A DNA stretch of 64,000 bases, taken from Kribbella rubisoli. GTDB lineage: Bacteria > Actinomycetota > Actinomycetes > Propionibacteriales > Kribbellaceae. Shown piece by piece: positions 33,503-42,594 of the stretch. The translations under genes were made by a program, and so were the position numbers. Position 1 is the stretch's first letter. Each line of letters opens with the position of its first letter. The notes below the pieces were generated by a model. That model did not search any database, had not been told where the DNA came from, and saw only the letters and a list, made by a program, of their open reading frames with translations. The stretch covers positions 248,001 through 312,000 of the forward strand of contig NZ_SHKR01000013.1 in NCBI RefSeq assembly GCF_004217145.1, in the 5' to 3' direction.

Positions 33503-35035
33503 CTAGAGGGATTTGAGCGCCAGGAACACGTCCACCCGGTCCTCGAGGCTCGACAGATCGCGACCGGTCAGTTGCTCAACGCGTTCGATCCGGTAGCGAA
33601 CGGTGTTCACGTGCAGGTGCAGCGACTCCGCCGTACGCGTCCAGGAACACGAGCAGGCGAGGAAGGCCTGGAGCGTGGTGAGCAGGTCGGCATGGGTACG
33701 GCGGTCGTGCTCGAGGACTGCTCCGAGCACACGGTTGGTGTAGGTACGCCGTACGTCGTCCGGCAGGGTCGCGAGCAGGAGGACGTGGGACGCGACCTCG
33801 TCCGAGGTGACCACCGACACGGGCGCGCGCCCCGCCCCGGCGGCCCGCTGGGCGAAGCGGGCTTCTTCGAGCGCGCCGGCGAGCGCGTCGACGGAGGTCT
33901 CGCCGCTGATTCCGACCGCGAGCCGACCTCGACTCAGACCAGGACCGAGACGGCTGAAGCTCCGTCGTACGTGCTCCGGCAGCTCCGGCGTATAAGGCAG
34001 GAAGCCGACCAGCAAACCGTCACGTCCAGGCGCGACGACCGCCGGGCCGACCGTCAGCGCCACGTCCTCGAGCAGGCTCAGTGCGACCTCGCTCGGTCCG
34101 TCATCGCGGAGCTCGGCGACCGCGACGACCATCGGTCGCTCCGAGTGCGCCCCGGCCTGCTTGAGCCGCGCAGCGACCTCGGCCTGCGGCGCCCCGGACT
34201 CGACCAACGCGAGCGCGTCCGCGACCAGCGGACGTAGCGCCCGGCGGCCCTCGTCGCGGCGAGCGCGGTCGAGCGCGGCGATCGCGCACAACTCATGCAC
34301 CGCCTCGACATGGTCGCGGGACCATTCGTTGTGATCGCCTTCGATCACCAGCACCCATGCCGTCAGGCGGTTCCCCAGCCCGGATCCGACCGGGAACAGG
34401 CTGTACGACGCATCGATCGTCATCGCGACCGCGGGCGTGCGATCCGCGGTCAGGAACTTGCGGGTCACCGCGTCGATCGCGGCGGCGTCGAGCTCACCCG
34501 GTCCCGGTACGACGTGGCGCCCGGTCGGCGTCAGCACGCGACAGTCGTGCCCGATCTCCGCCGAGATCCGAGCCGCCAACTCGTCGAGGCTGCGCCCGGC
34601 CGCGATCGACGACAACAGCTGCCGCTGCCGGACCAGACTCGCCGACAGCCGGGCCCCGGTCTCGGCCGATCCTGCCGCCGCGACGTACTCCGTCACGTCC
34701 GCGAAGGCGATCTCGACCGGCACCTCGATCAGCGTCACCTCGTGCCGCCGGCACGCATCCGTCAGGTCCGCCGGCACATCGCCCAGCTGCGCCTTGCCCG
34801 CCAGGATCGTCCGCGCCCCGCGGCCCGCCATCGAGGCCACGAAGACCTCGCTGTCCATCGGCCGTCGCCGCCAGACCAGCCCGGTCAGCACGACCTCGCC
34901 GCCGTTCAGGTACCGCCCCGGCTCGAGTAGGTCGGTGGTGACGAGCCGCCCGATCGGGCGATCCAGCACCCCGCCCGCCGAATGCAGCAGGCGCAGCCCG
35001 AGCTCGGGCGCGTCCAGCAACTCGGACAGCAGCAC
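33503..35035 (-). CDS. pucR: PucR-family transcriptional regulator
   Basis: 510 aa. N-terminal purine-catabolism-regulator domain (MLLSELLDAPELGLRLLHSAGG, VWRRRPMDSEVFVASMAGRGARTILAG, CRRHEVTLIEVPVEIAFADV); middle GGDEF-like/GAF region; C-terminal PucR-type HTH at about 450-510 (LQAFLACSCSWTRTAESLHLHVNTVRYRIERVEQLTGRDL). PucR proteins activate purine-degradation genes when nitrogen is limiting. GTG start preceded by AAAGGAGG. Placed between the permease-xdh operon, which it likely controls, and the divergent glyoxylate operon. Confidence 0.93.
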   Translation of the reverse strand: MLLSELLDAPELGLRLLHSAGGVLDRPIGRLVTTDLLEPGRYLNGGEVVLTGLVWRRRPMDSEVFVASMAGRGARTILAGKAQLGDVPADLTDACRRHEVTLIEVPVEIAFADVTEYVAAAGSAETGARLSASLVRQRQLLSSIAAGRSLDELAARISAEIGHDCRVLTPTGRHVVPGPGELDAAAIDAVTRKFLTADRTPAVAMTIDASYSLFPVGSGLGNRLTAWVLVIEGDHNEWSRDHVEAVHELCAIAALDRARRDEGRRALRPLVADALALVESGAPQAEVAARLKQAGAHSERPMVVAVAELRDDGPSEVALSLLEDVALTVGPAVVAPGRDGLLVGFLPYTPELPEHVRRSFSRLGPGLSRGRLAVGISGETSVDALAGALEEARFAQRAAGAGRAPVSVVTSDEVASHVLLLATLPDDVRRTYTNRVLGAVLEHDRRTHADLLTTLQAFLACSCSWTRTAESLHLHVNTVRYRIERVEQLTGRDLSSLEDRVDVFLALKSL

Positions 35036-35140
35036 GGCAAACCTCCTTTAGAGGAACGTACAACGCGCGCGCCCACGTGAGACACCCCCTCGCCGTCCCG
35101 AACCCAGACCTTGACGCTCTCGCCCAAGCTACCCTATGGT

Positions 35141-35176
35141 TTTCGCAGAACAGAAACGAACTTCCGCAATACGGAA
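35141..35176. promoter_or_regulatory. IclR operator pair in the pucR-hyi divergent promoter
   Basis: TTTCG-CAGAA-CAGAA at 35141-35155 and, 21 bases on, a perfect TTCCG-CAATA-CGGAA at 35162-35176, ending 12 bases before the hyi ATG. The best match to the element in the window. The region also drives pucR in the other direction, so IclR control of pucR is possible. Confidence 0.68.
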
Positions 35177-35188
35177 ATTGGAGTCAGG

Positions 35189-36001
35189 ATGAGCCACCAA
35201 CTGCGGTACACGGTGAACTGCTCGTTGCTCTTCACCGAGTTGCCCCTGCTGGAGCGACCGGCCGCCGCCCGGCGGGCCGGGTTCAGCGCGGTCGAGTTCT
35301 GGTGGCCGTTCGTCGAGGCGGTCCCGCCGGACCGGCAGGTCGACGCGTTCGTCAACGCGGTCACCGACGCCGGAGTCCAGCTGACCGGCCTCAACTTCTT
35401 CGCCGGCGATATGCCCGGCGGCGACCGCGGGCTGGTGTCCTGGCCGAAGCGGTCGAGCGAGTTCCGCGACAACATCGACGTCACCGTCGGCATCGGTGAG
35501 CGACTCGGCGCCCAGGGCTTCAACGCCCTGTACGGCAACCGCGTCGACGGCAGCAGCGAGCGGGAGCAGGACGACCTCGCGGTCGAGAACCTCGCCCTCG
35601 CCGCCCGGGCCGCGGCACGGATCGGCGCCACGGTCCTGGTCGAGCCGGTCAGCGGGGCCGAGCGGTACCCGCTGAAGACAGCAGCCGACGCCCTCACTGT
35701 GATCGGCCGCGTCCAGACGGCGTACGACGTACCGAACGTCGGATTGCTTGCCGACCTGTACCACCTCGCGGTCAACGGCGACGACGTGAACAAGGTGATC
35801 GCCGACAGCACCGACTGGGTCGCCCACGTGCAGATCGCCGACGCGCCGGGGCGCAATGAGCCCGGCACCGGCACGCTCCCGCTCGACCAGCAGCTGACCG
35901 CCCTCGAGGCGAACGGCTACTCCGGCTGGGTCGGACTCGAGTACAAGCCGTCCACCACCTCAGACGAAAGCTTCGGCTGGCTGCCGTTCGAGCGCCGCTG
36001 A
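35189..36001 (+). CDS. hyi: hydroxypyruvate isomerase
   Basis: 270-aa TIM-barrel that interconverts hydroxypyruvate and tartronate semialdehyde. Characteristic segments: YTVNCSLLFTELPLLERPAAARRAGFSAVEFWWPF, GLNFFAGDMPGGDRGLVS, NALYGNR, VLVEPVSGAERYPL (metal Glu), LLADLYHLAVNGDDV, HVQIADAPGRNEPGTG, VGLEYKPS. Full length. First gene of the hyi-glxR-gcl-glxK-allB-ureidoglycine aminohydrolase operon. Confidence 0.94.
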   Translation: MSHQLRYTVNCSLLFTELPLLERPAAARRAGFSAVEFWWPFVEAVPPDRQVDAFVNAVTDAGVQLTGLNFFAGDMPGGDRGLVSWPKRSSEFRDNIDVTVGIGERLGAQGFNALYGNRVDGSSEREQDDLAVENLALAARAAARIGATVLVEPVSGAERYPLKTAADALTVIGRVQTAYDVPNVGLLADLYHLAVNGDDVNKVIADSTDWVAHVQIADAPGRNEPGTGTLPLDQQLTALEANGYSGWVGLEYKPSTTSDESFGWLPFERR

Positions 36002-36020
36002 CACACCTAGGAGACGTGAA

Positions 36021-36905
36021 ATGACGAATATCGCCTTCATCGGCCTCGGCATCATGGGCAACCCGATGGCCGTCCACCTCGCCAACGCCGGGCACAACGT
36101 GGCCGGCCTGGACCGCAGCCCGGAGCGGGCCGAGGATCTGGTCGCCGCCGGCGGCCGGGCCGCGACCTCGCTGGCCGACGCGGTCAAGGGCGCCGACGTG
36201 ATCTGCGTGATGGTGCCCGACTCGCCCGACGTCCAGGCCGTGCTCGAGGGTGAGGACGGGGTCTTCCAGCTGGCTGAGACCGGCACGCTGATCATCGACT
36301 TCTCCAGCATCCGACCCGACGTCACCCAGCAGCTCGCCGAGCAGGCGCGGGCGCTCGGCTTCCACCTGCTCGACGCCCCGGTGTCCGGCGGCGAGGCGGG
36401 GGCCAAGAACGCCGCGCTGTCGATCATGGTCGGCGGCGAGGCGGACGACTTCGCGAAGGCCAAGCCGCTGTTCGACGTCGTCGGCAAGACCGTCGTCCAC
36501 GTCGGCCCCAGCGGTTCGGGTCAGACGGTCAAGGCCGCCAACCAGCTGATCGTCGCCGCGAACATCCAGGCGGTCGCCGAGGCTGTCGTCTTCCTGGAGG
36601 CGTACGGCGTCGACACGAAGGCCGCGCTCGAGGTGCTGGGCGGCGGGCTGGCCGGGTCGACCGTGCTGAACCAGAAGAAGGAGAACATGCTGTCGCGCTC
36701 CTTCCAGCCAGGGTTCCGGATCGACCTGCACCACAAGGACATGGGCATCGTCACGGCGGCCGCGCGCGAAGCGGGTGTCGTCGTACCGCTCGGTGCACTC
36801 GTCGCGCAGCTCGTCGCGTCGGCGCGGGCGAACGGCGACGGCGGTCTCGACCACTCGGCTCTGCTGCGCGGCGTCGAGCGGCTGTCCGGGAAGGAGATCG
36901 GCTGA
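36021..36905 (+). CDS. glxR: tartronate semialdehyde reductase
   Basis: 294-aa beta-hydroxyacid dehydrogenase reducing tartronate semialdehyde to D-glycerate with NAD(P)H. NAD motif IGLGIMGNPMAVHLANAGH, substrate motif DAPVSGGEAGAKNAALSIMVGG, catalytic Lys in GSGQTVKAANQLIVA. Full length. The TGA overlaps the gcl ATG by one base (TGATG). Confidence 0.94.
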   Translation: MTNIAFIGLGIMGNPMAVHLANAGHNVAGLDRSPERAEDLVAAGGRAATSLADAVKGADVICVMVPDSPDVQAVLEGEDGVFQLAETGTLIIDFSSIRPDVTQQLAEQARALGFHLLDAPVSGGEAGAKNAALSIMVGGEADDFAKAKPLFDVVGKTVVHVGPSGSGQTVKAANQLIVAANIQAVAEAVVFLEAYGVDTKAALEVLGGGLAGSTVLNQKKENMLSRSFQPGFRIDLHHKDMGIVTAAAREAGVVVPLGALVAQLVASARANGDGGLDHSALLRGVERLSGKEIG

Positions 36906-38680
36906 TGACACGGATGCGCGCGGTTGACGCCGCAGTACTGATCCTGGAGAAGGAGGGTTCGACGCAGGCGTTCGGGTTGCCGGGCGCGGCGATCAACCCG
37001 TTCTACGCCGCGATGCGCGACCACGGCGGGATCAAGCACGTCCTCGCCCGGCACGTCGAGGCCGCCTCGCACATGGCCGAGGGGTACACCCGGGCCCGGG
37101 CCGGCAACATCGGCATCTGCATCGGTACGTCGGGACCGGCCGGGACCGACATGATCACCGGCCTGTACTCCGCCGCCGCGGACTCGATCCCGATCCTGTG
37201 CATCACCGGCCAGGCGCCGGTCGCCAAGCTGCACAAAGAGGACTTCCAGGCCGTCGACATCTCGTCGATCGCCAAGCCGGTCGCGAAGTGGGCGGTCACG
37301 GTGATGGAGGCCGCGCAGGTGCCGGGCACCTTCCAGAAGGCGTTCCAGGTGATGCGCGAAGGCCGTCCGGGTCCGGTGCTGATCGACCTGCCGCTCGACG
37401 TCCAGCTTGCGCAGATCGACTTCGACATCGACACGTACGAGCCGCTTCCGGTCTCTCGTCCCGCGGCGACGCGGGCCCAGGCGGAGCGGGTGCTCCAGAT
37501 GCTCGGCGCTGCCGCTCAGCCGTTGATCGTTTCTGGCGGCGGCGTGATCAACGCGGACGCGAGCGATCTGCTGGTGGAGTTCGCCGAGCTGACGGGCATT
37601 CCCGTCGTACCGACGTTGATGGGGTGGGGCTCGATCGCCGACGACCACCCGTTGAGTGCCGGGATGGTCGGCCTGCAGACCTCGCACCGGTACGGGAACG
37701 CCACGATGCTGGCGTCCGACCTGGTCCTCGGCATCGGCAACCGGTGGGCGAACCGGCACACCGGCGGGCTGGATGTGTATCGCGGTGAGCGGAAGTTCAT
37801 CCACGTGGACATCGAGCCGACGCAGATCGGGCGGGTGTTCGCGCCGGACTACTCCGTTGTGTCGGACGCCCGGGCTGCGCTCGAGGTCTTCGTCGAGGTG
37901 GCGCGCGAGTGGGCCGCCGACGGCAGGCTCGCCGACCGTACGGCGTGGGCCGCGGAGTGCCGCGACCGGCGTACGGCGTTGCAGCGGAAGACGCACTTCG
38001 AGAGCACGCCGATCAAGCCGCAGCGTGTCTACGAGGAGATGAACCGTGCGTTCGGGCCGGAGACCCGGTACGTCAGCACGATCGGGCTGTCACAGATCCA
38101 GGCCGCGCAGATGCTGCACGTGTACCGGCCGCGGCACTGGATCAACGCGGGCCAGGCCGGGCCGCTCGGCTGGACCGTGCCGGCGACGCTGGGGGTCGCG
38201 GTCGCGGATCCCGAGAGCACCGTGGTCGCGTTGTCGGGCGACTACGACTTCCAGTTCCTGATCGAGGAGCTGGCGGTCGGGGCGCAGTTCAACATCCCGT
38301 ACATCCACGTGGTCGTGAACAACTCCTACCTCGGGCTGATCCGGCAGGCGCAGCGCAACTTCGACATGGACTACTGCGTGCAGCTGTCGTTCGAGAACAT
38401 CAACAGCCCGGAGGTCAACGGGTACGGCGTCGACCACGTGAAGGTCGCGGAAGGCCTTGGTTGTAAGGCCCTCCGGGTCTTCGAGCCGGACGGCATCCTG
38501 CCGGCCCTCGAGCAGGCGAAGAAGCTGATGGTCGAACACCAGGTCCCGATCGTCGTCGAGGTCATCCTGGAACGCGTCACCAACGTCTCCATGGGCGTAG
38601 AGATCGACAACGTCATCGAATTCGAAGACCTGGCCATCTCCCCCGAGGACGCGCCGACGGCGCTGGCCCTCCTCGACTGA
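36905..38680 (+). CDS. gcl: glyoxylate carboligase
   Basis: 591-aa thiamine-diphosphate enzyme joining two glyoxylates into tartronate semialdehyde and CO2. Diagnostic: the activating Glu of other ThDP enzymes is Val51 here (LARHVEAASHMAEGYTRA), exactly as in characterised Gcl. The ThDP/Mg motif is SGDYDFQFLIEELAVGAQFNIPYIHVVVNN near the C-terminus, with the FAD-binding middle domain in between. Overlaps glxR and glxK by TGATG junctions, so expression is tightly coupled. Confidence 0.97.
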   Translation: MTRMRAVDAAVLILEKEGSTQAFGLPGAAINPFYAAMRDHGGIKHVLARHVEAASHMAEGYTRARAGNIGICIGTSGPAGTDMITGLYSAAADSIPILCITGQAPVAKLHKEDFQAVDISSIAKPVAKWAVTVMEAAQVPGTFQKAFQVMREGRPGPVLIDLPLDVQLAQIDFDIDTYEPLPVSRPAATRAQAERVLQMLGAAAQPLIVSGGGVINADASDLLVEFAELTGIPVVPTLMGWGSIADDHPLSAGMVGLQTSHRYGNATMLASDLVLGIGNRWANRHTGGLDVYRGERKFIHVDIEPTQIGRVFAPDYSVVSDARAALEVFVEVAREWAADGRLADRTAWAAECRDRRTALQRKTHFESTPIKPQRVYEEMNRAFGPETRYVSTIGLSQIQAAQMLHVYRPRHWINAGQAGPLGWTVPATLGVAVADPESTVVALSGDYDFQFLIEELAVGAQFNIPYIHVVVNNSYLGLIRQAQRNFDMDYCVQLSFENINSPEVNGYGVDHVKVAEGLGCKALRVFEPDGILPALEQAKKLMVEHQVPIVVEVILERVTNVSMGVEIDNVIEFEDLAISPEDAPTALALLD

Positions 38681-39849
38681 TGACCGACGCAACCCGCCCC
38701 GCCCGCAAGGCGGATGGGGGGCCCGCCCCGGGGCTGGATCCCTCACCGCGGACGGGCTACCGCCGAATCCCCCCGCCCCGAGCGGAGCGAGGGGCGGGGT
38801 TTCGGGTGGTGGTTGCCTCTGACAAGTTCAAGGGGACCTTGACGAGTGCGGAGGTGGCGGCTGCGGTTGGTGCTGGGGTACGACGAGTCCACCCCGACGC
38901 CACCGTGGTCGCGGTCCCGGTAGCCGACGGTGGCGACGGCACGCTCGCCGCCGCCGTCGAGGCGGGCTACGAGTTGGTCCCGGTTGTTGCCTCGGGCCCT
39001 ACGGGGGAGCCGGTGAAGTCCGGCTACGCCCGCCGAGGCGACACCGCGGTGGTTGAGCTCGCGGACGTGTCCGGCCTGGTCCGCCTCCCAGGTGGCGTTC
39101 CGGCTCCGTTGACGGCCACGTCGTACGGCACCGGCGAGCTGATCGCCGCAGCCGTCGCCGCCGGCTGCACCCGCATCATCCTCGGCATCGGCGGCAGCGC
39201 CTCCACCGACGGCGGCGCCGGCCTGATTGCCGGGCTGGGAGGCCAGCTGGAGGGCGTGCAGGTGGTGGTGGCTTGTGATGTGGACAACCCGCTGACCGGG
39301 CCACGGGGCGCGGCGGCTGTCTACGGACCGCAGAAGGGCGCCACCGCGGAGCAGGTCGTCGAGCTCGACCGCAAACTGAGCGCGTGGGCCGACCAAGTCG
39401 CCGAGCAAACCGGCCGGGATCTGCGGGACGTGCCGGGTGCTGGAGCCGCGGGTGGGGTCGGCTTCGCGGCGCTTGCGCTTCTGGATGCCGAGCTGCGGCC
39501 GGGGATCGAGTTGGTGTTGGAGATGGTCGGGTTCGAGGAGCAGCTCGCGGGTGCCGACCTCGTGATCACGGGTGAGGGCGCGCTCGACGAGCAGACCCTG
39601 CACGGGAAGGCCGTGGCCGGAGTAGCTGCGAAGGCAGCCGGCATCCCGGTGGTCGCTGTGTGCGGCGTCAACCAGCTCGAGCCTCATCAGCTTCAGGAAG
39701 CCGGTGTGCAAGCGGCGTACGCGCTCACCGATCTCGAGCCGGACGTCCAGCGCTGCATCGCGGAGCCGAAGCCGCTGCTCGAGCAGCTTGGCGAACGGAT
39801 CGCAGTCGAGCACCTTACGATGACGAGAAGGGAGAGAGGGATCGGATGA
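38680..39849 (+). CDS. glxK: glycerate kinase
   Basis: Phosphorylates D-glycerate made by GlxR, delivering carbon to glycolysis. Core signatures: VVVASDKFKGTLTSAEVAAAV, VADGGDGTLAAAVEAGYE, ADVSGLVRLPG, GIGGSASTDGGAGLIAGLG, ITGEGALDEQTLHGKAVAGVA. The frame from ATG 38680 (389 aa, overlapping the gcl stop) carries about 42 extra N-terminal residues that translate a GC-rich palindromic segment. Homologues normally start near residue 43, where GTG 38806 (VVVASDKF) follows a GGGGCGGGG that could serve as ribosome site. The true start is uncertain. Confidence 0.9.
   Translation: MTDATRPARKADGGPAPGLDPSPRTGYRRIPPPRAERGAGFRVVVASDKFKGTLTSAEVAAAVGAGVRRVHPDATVVAVPVADGGDGTLAAAVEAGYELVPVVASGPTGEPVKSGYARRGDTAVVELADVSGLVRLPGGVPAPLTATSYGTGELIAAAVAAGCTRIILGIGGSASTDGGAGLIAGLGGQLEGVQVVVACDVDNPLTGPRGAAAVYGPQKGATAEQVVELDRKLSAWADQVAEQTGRDLRDVPGAGAAGGVGFAALALLDAELRPGIELVLEMVGFEEQLAGADLVITGEGALDEQTLHGKAVAGVAAKAAGIPVVAVCGVNQLEPHQLQEAGVQAAYALTDLEPDVQRCIAEPKPLLEQLGERIAVEHLTMTRRERGIG
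38771..38799. repeat. palindromic GC-rich element inside the 5' end of glxK
   Basis: CCCCGCCCC (38771-38779) and GGGGCGGGG (38791-38799) enclose GAGCGGAGCGA. The 13-mer CGAGCGGAGCGAG (38779-38791) occurs in inverse at 53691-53703, suggesting a dispersed REP-like palindrome. Its insertion seems to have lengthened the glxK reading frame. Confidence 0.5.
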
Positions 39850-41186
39850 ACGCTCTTGATCTGGTGATCCGGGCCCGGCGAGTAGTCCGCCCCGCGGGCG
39901 AGCAGCCGGGTGCGATCGGCGTACGGGACGGGCGCATCGTCGCGATCGCGCCGTACGACGCCGAGCTCCGCGCGACCGCCGACGTACGCCTCGCCGACGA
40001 CGAAGCCCTGCTCCCGGGCCTCGTCGACTCCCACGTGCACGTGAACGATCCCGGCCGGACCGACTGGGAAGGCTTCACCTCCGCGACCAAGGCAGCGGCC
40101 CGCGGCGGCGTCACCACGATCATCGATATGCCGCTCAACAGCATCCCGCCGACCTGTGACGTGCCGGCGCTCACCCTCAAACGCAAGACCGCCGAGACCC
40201 AGGCGTACGTCGACGTGGGGTTCTGGGGCGGCGCGATCCCGGGCAACGTCCCCGACCTGCGCCCGCTTCACGACGCCGGCGTGTTCGGCTACAAGTGCTT
40301 CCTGCTGCACTCGGGCGTCGACGAGTTCCCGCCGCTCGATCACGCCCAGCTCCAGGCCGCGATGCGTGAGATCAGCAGCTTCGACGGTCTGCTGATCGTG
40401 CATGCCGAAGACGCCCACCGCATCGACGAAGCGACGCAACCCGACGGCGCGAGCTACGAAGCCTTCCTCAACTCCCGTCCCCGCACCGCCGAGAACGATG
40501 CCGTTGCCGAGGTCATCGACCTCGCCCGCGCGACCGGCTGCCGCGTCCACATCCTGCACGTATCCAGCGCCGAGGTCCTCCCGCTGGTCGCGAAGGCCCG
40601 CGCGGACGGCGTACGGATCACCGCGGAGACCTGCCCGCACTACCTGGGCTTCACCGCGGAGGACATCCCCGACGGCGCCACGCAGTACAAGTGCTGCCCG
40701 CCGATCCGTGAGGCCGCGAACCGCGAGCTCCTCTGGGACGGCCTCCGCGACGGCACCATCGACCTGGTCGTCTCCGACCACTCGCCGTCGACGATCGACC
40801 TCAAGCACCTCGACACCGGCGACTTCGGCACGGCCTGGGGCGGGATCGCGTCACTCCAGCTCGGCCTGCCCGCCGTCTGGACCGAGGCCCGCCGCCGCGG
40901 CTTCACCCTCTCCGACGTCGTCCGCTGGATGTCCGCCGCCCCCGCGAAGCAGACCGGCCTGACCGCCAAGGGCGGCCTCGACATCGGGTACGACGCCGAC
41001 TTCTGCGTCCTCGCCCCGGACGAGACCTTCGCCGTCGACGCGACGCAGCTCCAGCACAAGAACGCCATCACGCCGTACGACGGACGCACGCTCACCGGCG
41101 TCGTCCGCAGTACCTGGCTCCGCGGCCGACCCGTCGACATTGCCGTCGACCCGCGCGGCCGCCTGCTGACCCGAGGAGAACGATGA
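39846..41186 (+). CDS. allB: allantoinase
   Basis: 446-aa binuclear metallo-amidohydrolase hydrolysing allantoin to allantoate. Ligands: VDSHVHVNDPGRTDWEG, the carboxylated Lys in FGYKCFLLHSGVDEF, LIVHAEDAHRI, VHILHVSSAEVL, VVSDHSPS. Near the end ITPYDGRTLTGVVRSTWLRG is typical of allantoinases. GGGAGAGAGGG precedes the ATG, which overlaps the glxK stop (ATGA). Confidence 0.96.
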   Translation: MNALDLVIRARRVVRPAGEQPGAIGVRDGRIVAIAPYDAELRATADVRLADDEALLPGLVDSHVHVNDPGRTDWEGFTSATKAAARGGVTTIIDMPLNSIPPTCDVPALTLKRKTAETQAYVDVGFWGGAIPGNVPDLRPLHDAGVFGYKCFLLHSGVDEFPPLDHAQLQAAMREISSFDGLLIVHAEDAHRIDEATQPDGASYEAFLNSRPRTAENDAVAEVIDLARATGCRVHILHVSSAEVLPLVAKARADGVRITAETCPHYLGFTAEDIPDGATQYKCCPPIREAANRELLWDGLRDGTIDLVVSDHSPSTIDLKHLDTGDFGTAWGGIASLQLGLPAVWTEARRRGFTLSDVVRWMSAAPAKQTGLTAKGGLDIGYDADFCVLAPDETFAVDATQLQHKNAITPYDGRTLTGVVRSTWLRGRPVDIAVDPRGRLLTRGER

Positions 41187-41998
41187 GCTACTACGCCCCG
41201 AAAGGCGGACTGCCCGCGCAGACCGACCTCACCACCGACCGCGCGGTCTTCACCGAGGCGTACGCCGTCCTGCCGCGCGGCACGATGCGGGACATCGTCA
41301 CCAGCCGGCTGCCGTTCTGGGACGACACGCGGTTGTGGGTGATCGCCCGTCCGCTGTCCGGGTTCGCGGAGACGTTCTCGCAGTACATCGTCGAGGTCGG
41401 GCCCGGCGGCGGGAGCGACAAGCCGGAGACCGACCCGGCCGCCGAGGCCGTGCTGTTCGTTGTCTCAGGCAACGTTGTGCTGACGGTCGCCGGTGAGAAG
41501 CACACGCTGACCGAAGGCGGGTACGCGTACCTGCCGCCGGGCGGGGACTGGACGGTGCGGAACACTAGCGACGCGGTCGCGACGTTCCACCTGGTGCGGA
41601 AGGCGTACGAGCGGGTCGACGGGATCGACGTACCGCCGGCGTTCGTCACCAACGAGGCGGACGTAGAGGGCCGGGAGATGCCGGGCACCGAGGGACGCTG
41701 GAAGACTCAGCGGTTCGCCGACCCGGACGACGTACGGCACGACATGCACGTCAACATCGTCAGCTTCGAGCCGGGCGGGGTGATCCCGTTCCCGGAGACG
41801 CATGTGATGGAGCACGGGCTGTACGTGCTGGAGGGCAAGGCGATCTACCTGCTGAACAAGGACTGGGTCGAGGTGCAGGAGGGCGACTTCATGTGGCTCC
41901 GCGCCTTCTGCCCGCAGGCCTGCTACGCCGGTGGCCCCGGACGCTTCCGCTACCTCCTCTACAAGGACGTCAACCGCCACCCCAAGCTCACCCTCTGA
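41183..41998 (+). CDS. allE: (S)-ureidoglycine aminohydrolase
   Basis: 271-aa bicupin that releases ammonia from (S)-ureidoglycine to give (S)-ureidoglycolate. Signatures: YYAPKGGLPAQTDLTTDRAVFTEAYAVLPRG, the N-terminal cupin with NVVLTVAGEKHTLTEGGYAYLPPGGDW, and the Mn-binding C-terminal cupin VNIVSFEPGGVIPFPETHVMEHGLYVLEGKAIYLLN. Its substrate comes from allantoate amidohydrolase, whose gene is not in the window. Last gene of the operon; ATGA overlap with allB. Confidence 0.92.
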   Translation: MSYYAPKGGLPAQTDLTTDRAVFTEAYAVLPRGTMRDIVTSRLPFWDDTRLWVIARPLSGFAETFSQYIVEVGPGGGSDKPETDPAAEAVLFVVSGNVVLTVAGEKHTLTEGGYAYLPPGGDWTVRNTSDAVATFHLVRKAYERVDGIDVPPAFVTNEADVEGREMPGTEGRWKTQRFADPDDVRHDMHVNIVSFEPGGVIPFPETHVMEHGLYVLEGKAIYLLNKDWVEVQEGDFMWLRAFCPQACYAGGPGRFRYLLYKDVNRHPKLTL

Positions 41999-42003
41999 GG
42001 TCC

Positions 42004-42543
42004 TCAGACGGTGATGCGGACCGGGCGCTGGGGTGGGGTGAGCGGGTCGGTGACGAGGCGGGCGTGGCGCTCGACGTCGTACCGCGTGCCGTCGAAGGCG
42101 AGGCGTTGGCGCTCGATGCCTTCGGAGAGGAAGCCGGCACCGGCGGCGACCGCGCAGGATGCCGGATTGTTCAATTGGTGACCGAGCTCGAGCCGGTACA
42201 GCCCGGCCTGCCCGTGCGCCCAGCCGGCCAGCGCGCGGAGGGCGTCCCGCGCGACACCATGCCCGCGGACGTCCGCGAGCGTCCAGTACCAGGTCCAGCC
42301 GACCCGGTGCCGGTCGATATTCGTCACCGCGACGCAGCCGATCGGGTGATCGTCGGCGTCCGCCACGGCGTACACATGCCCGTTGTCCAGGTCCGCGACC
42401 CGCCCGATCCAGTCGACCGCGGACGCCCGATCGACGATCCCGCCCTGACTGACCATCTCAGGATCCGCATGCGCCGCGGCCAGCCGCAACGCATCACCGG
42501 TCCGCCACCGCCGCAGCCCCAGCTCCCCGAGCGCGTATCCCAT
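42004..42543 (-). CDS. GNAT-family (RimJ/RimL-like) N-acetyltransferase
   Basis: 179 aa. RimJ/RimL-type layout: LRRWRTGDALRLAAAHADPEM, VYAVADADDHPIGCVAVTNI, WYWTLADVRGHGVARDALRALAGWAHGQAGLYRLELGH (acetyl-CoA motif), NNPASCAVAAGAGFLSEGIERQ. Substrate unknown. Ends 5 bases from the convergent allE stop. Confidence 0.85.
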   Translation of the reverse strand: MGYALGELGLRRWRTGDALRLAAAHADPEMVSQGGIVDRASAVDWIGRVADLDNGHVYAVADADDHPIGCVAVTNIDRHRVGWTWYWTLADVRGHGVARDALRALAGWAHGQAGLYRLELGHQLNNPASCAVAAGAGFLSEGIERQRLAFDGTRYDVERHARLVTDPLTPPQRPVRITV

Positions 42544-42594
42544 CCATCGAATCTACCCCCGCCCCGCGCCCCACAATCTGCCCTCCGGCGCGTT

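Noticed and set aside
36521..37996. 491-codon minus-strand open frame opposite gcl
   Set aside because: Antisense shadow of glyoxylate carboligase, whose frame is supported by cofactor motifs and Val51.
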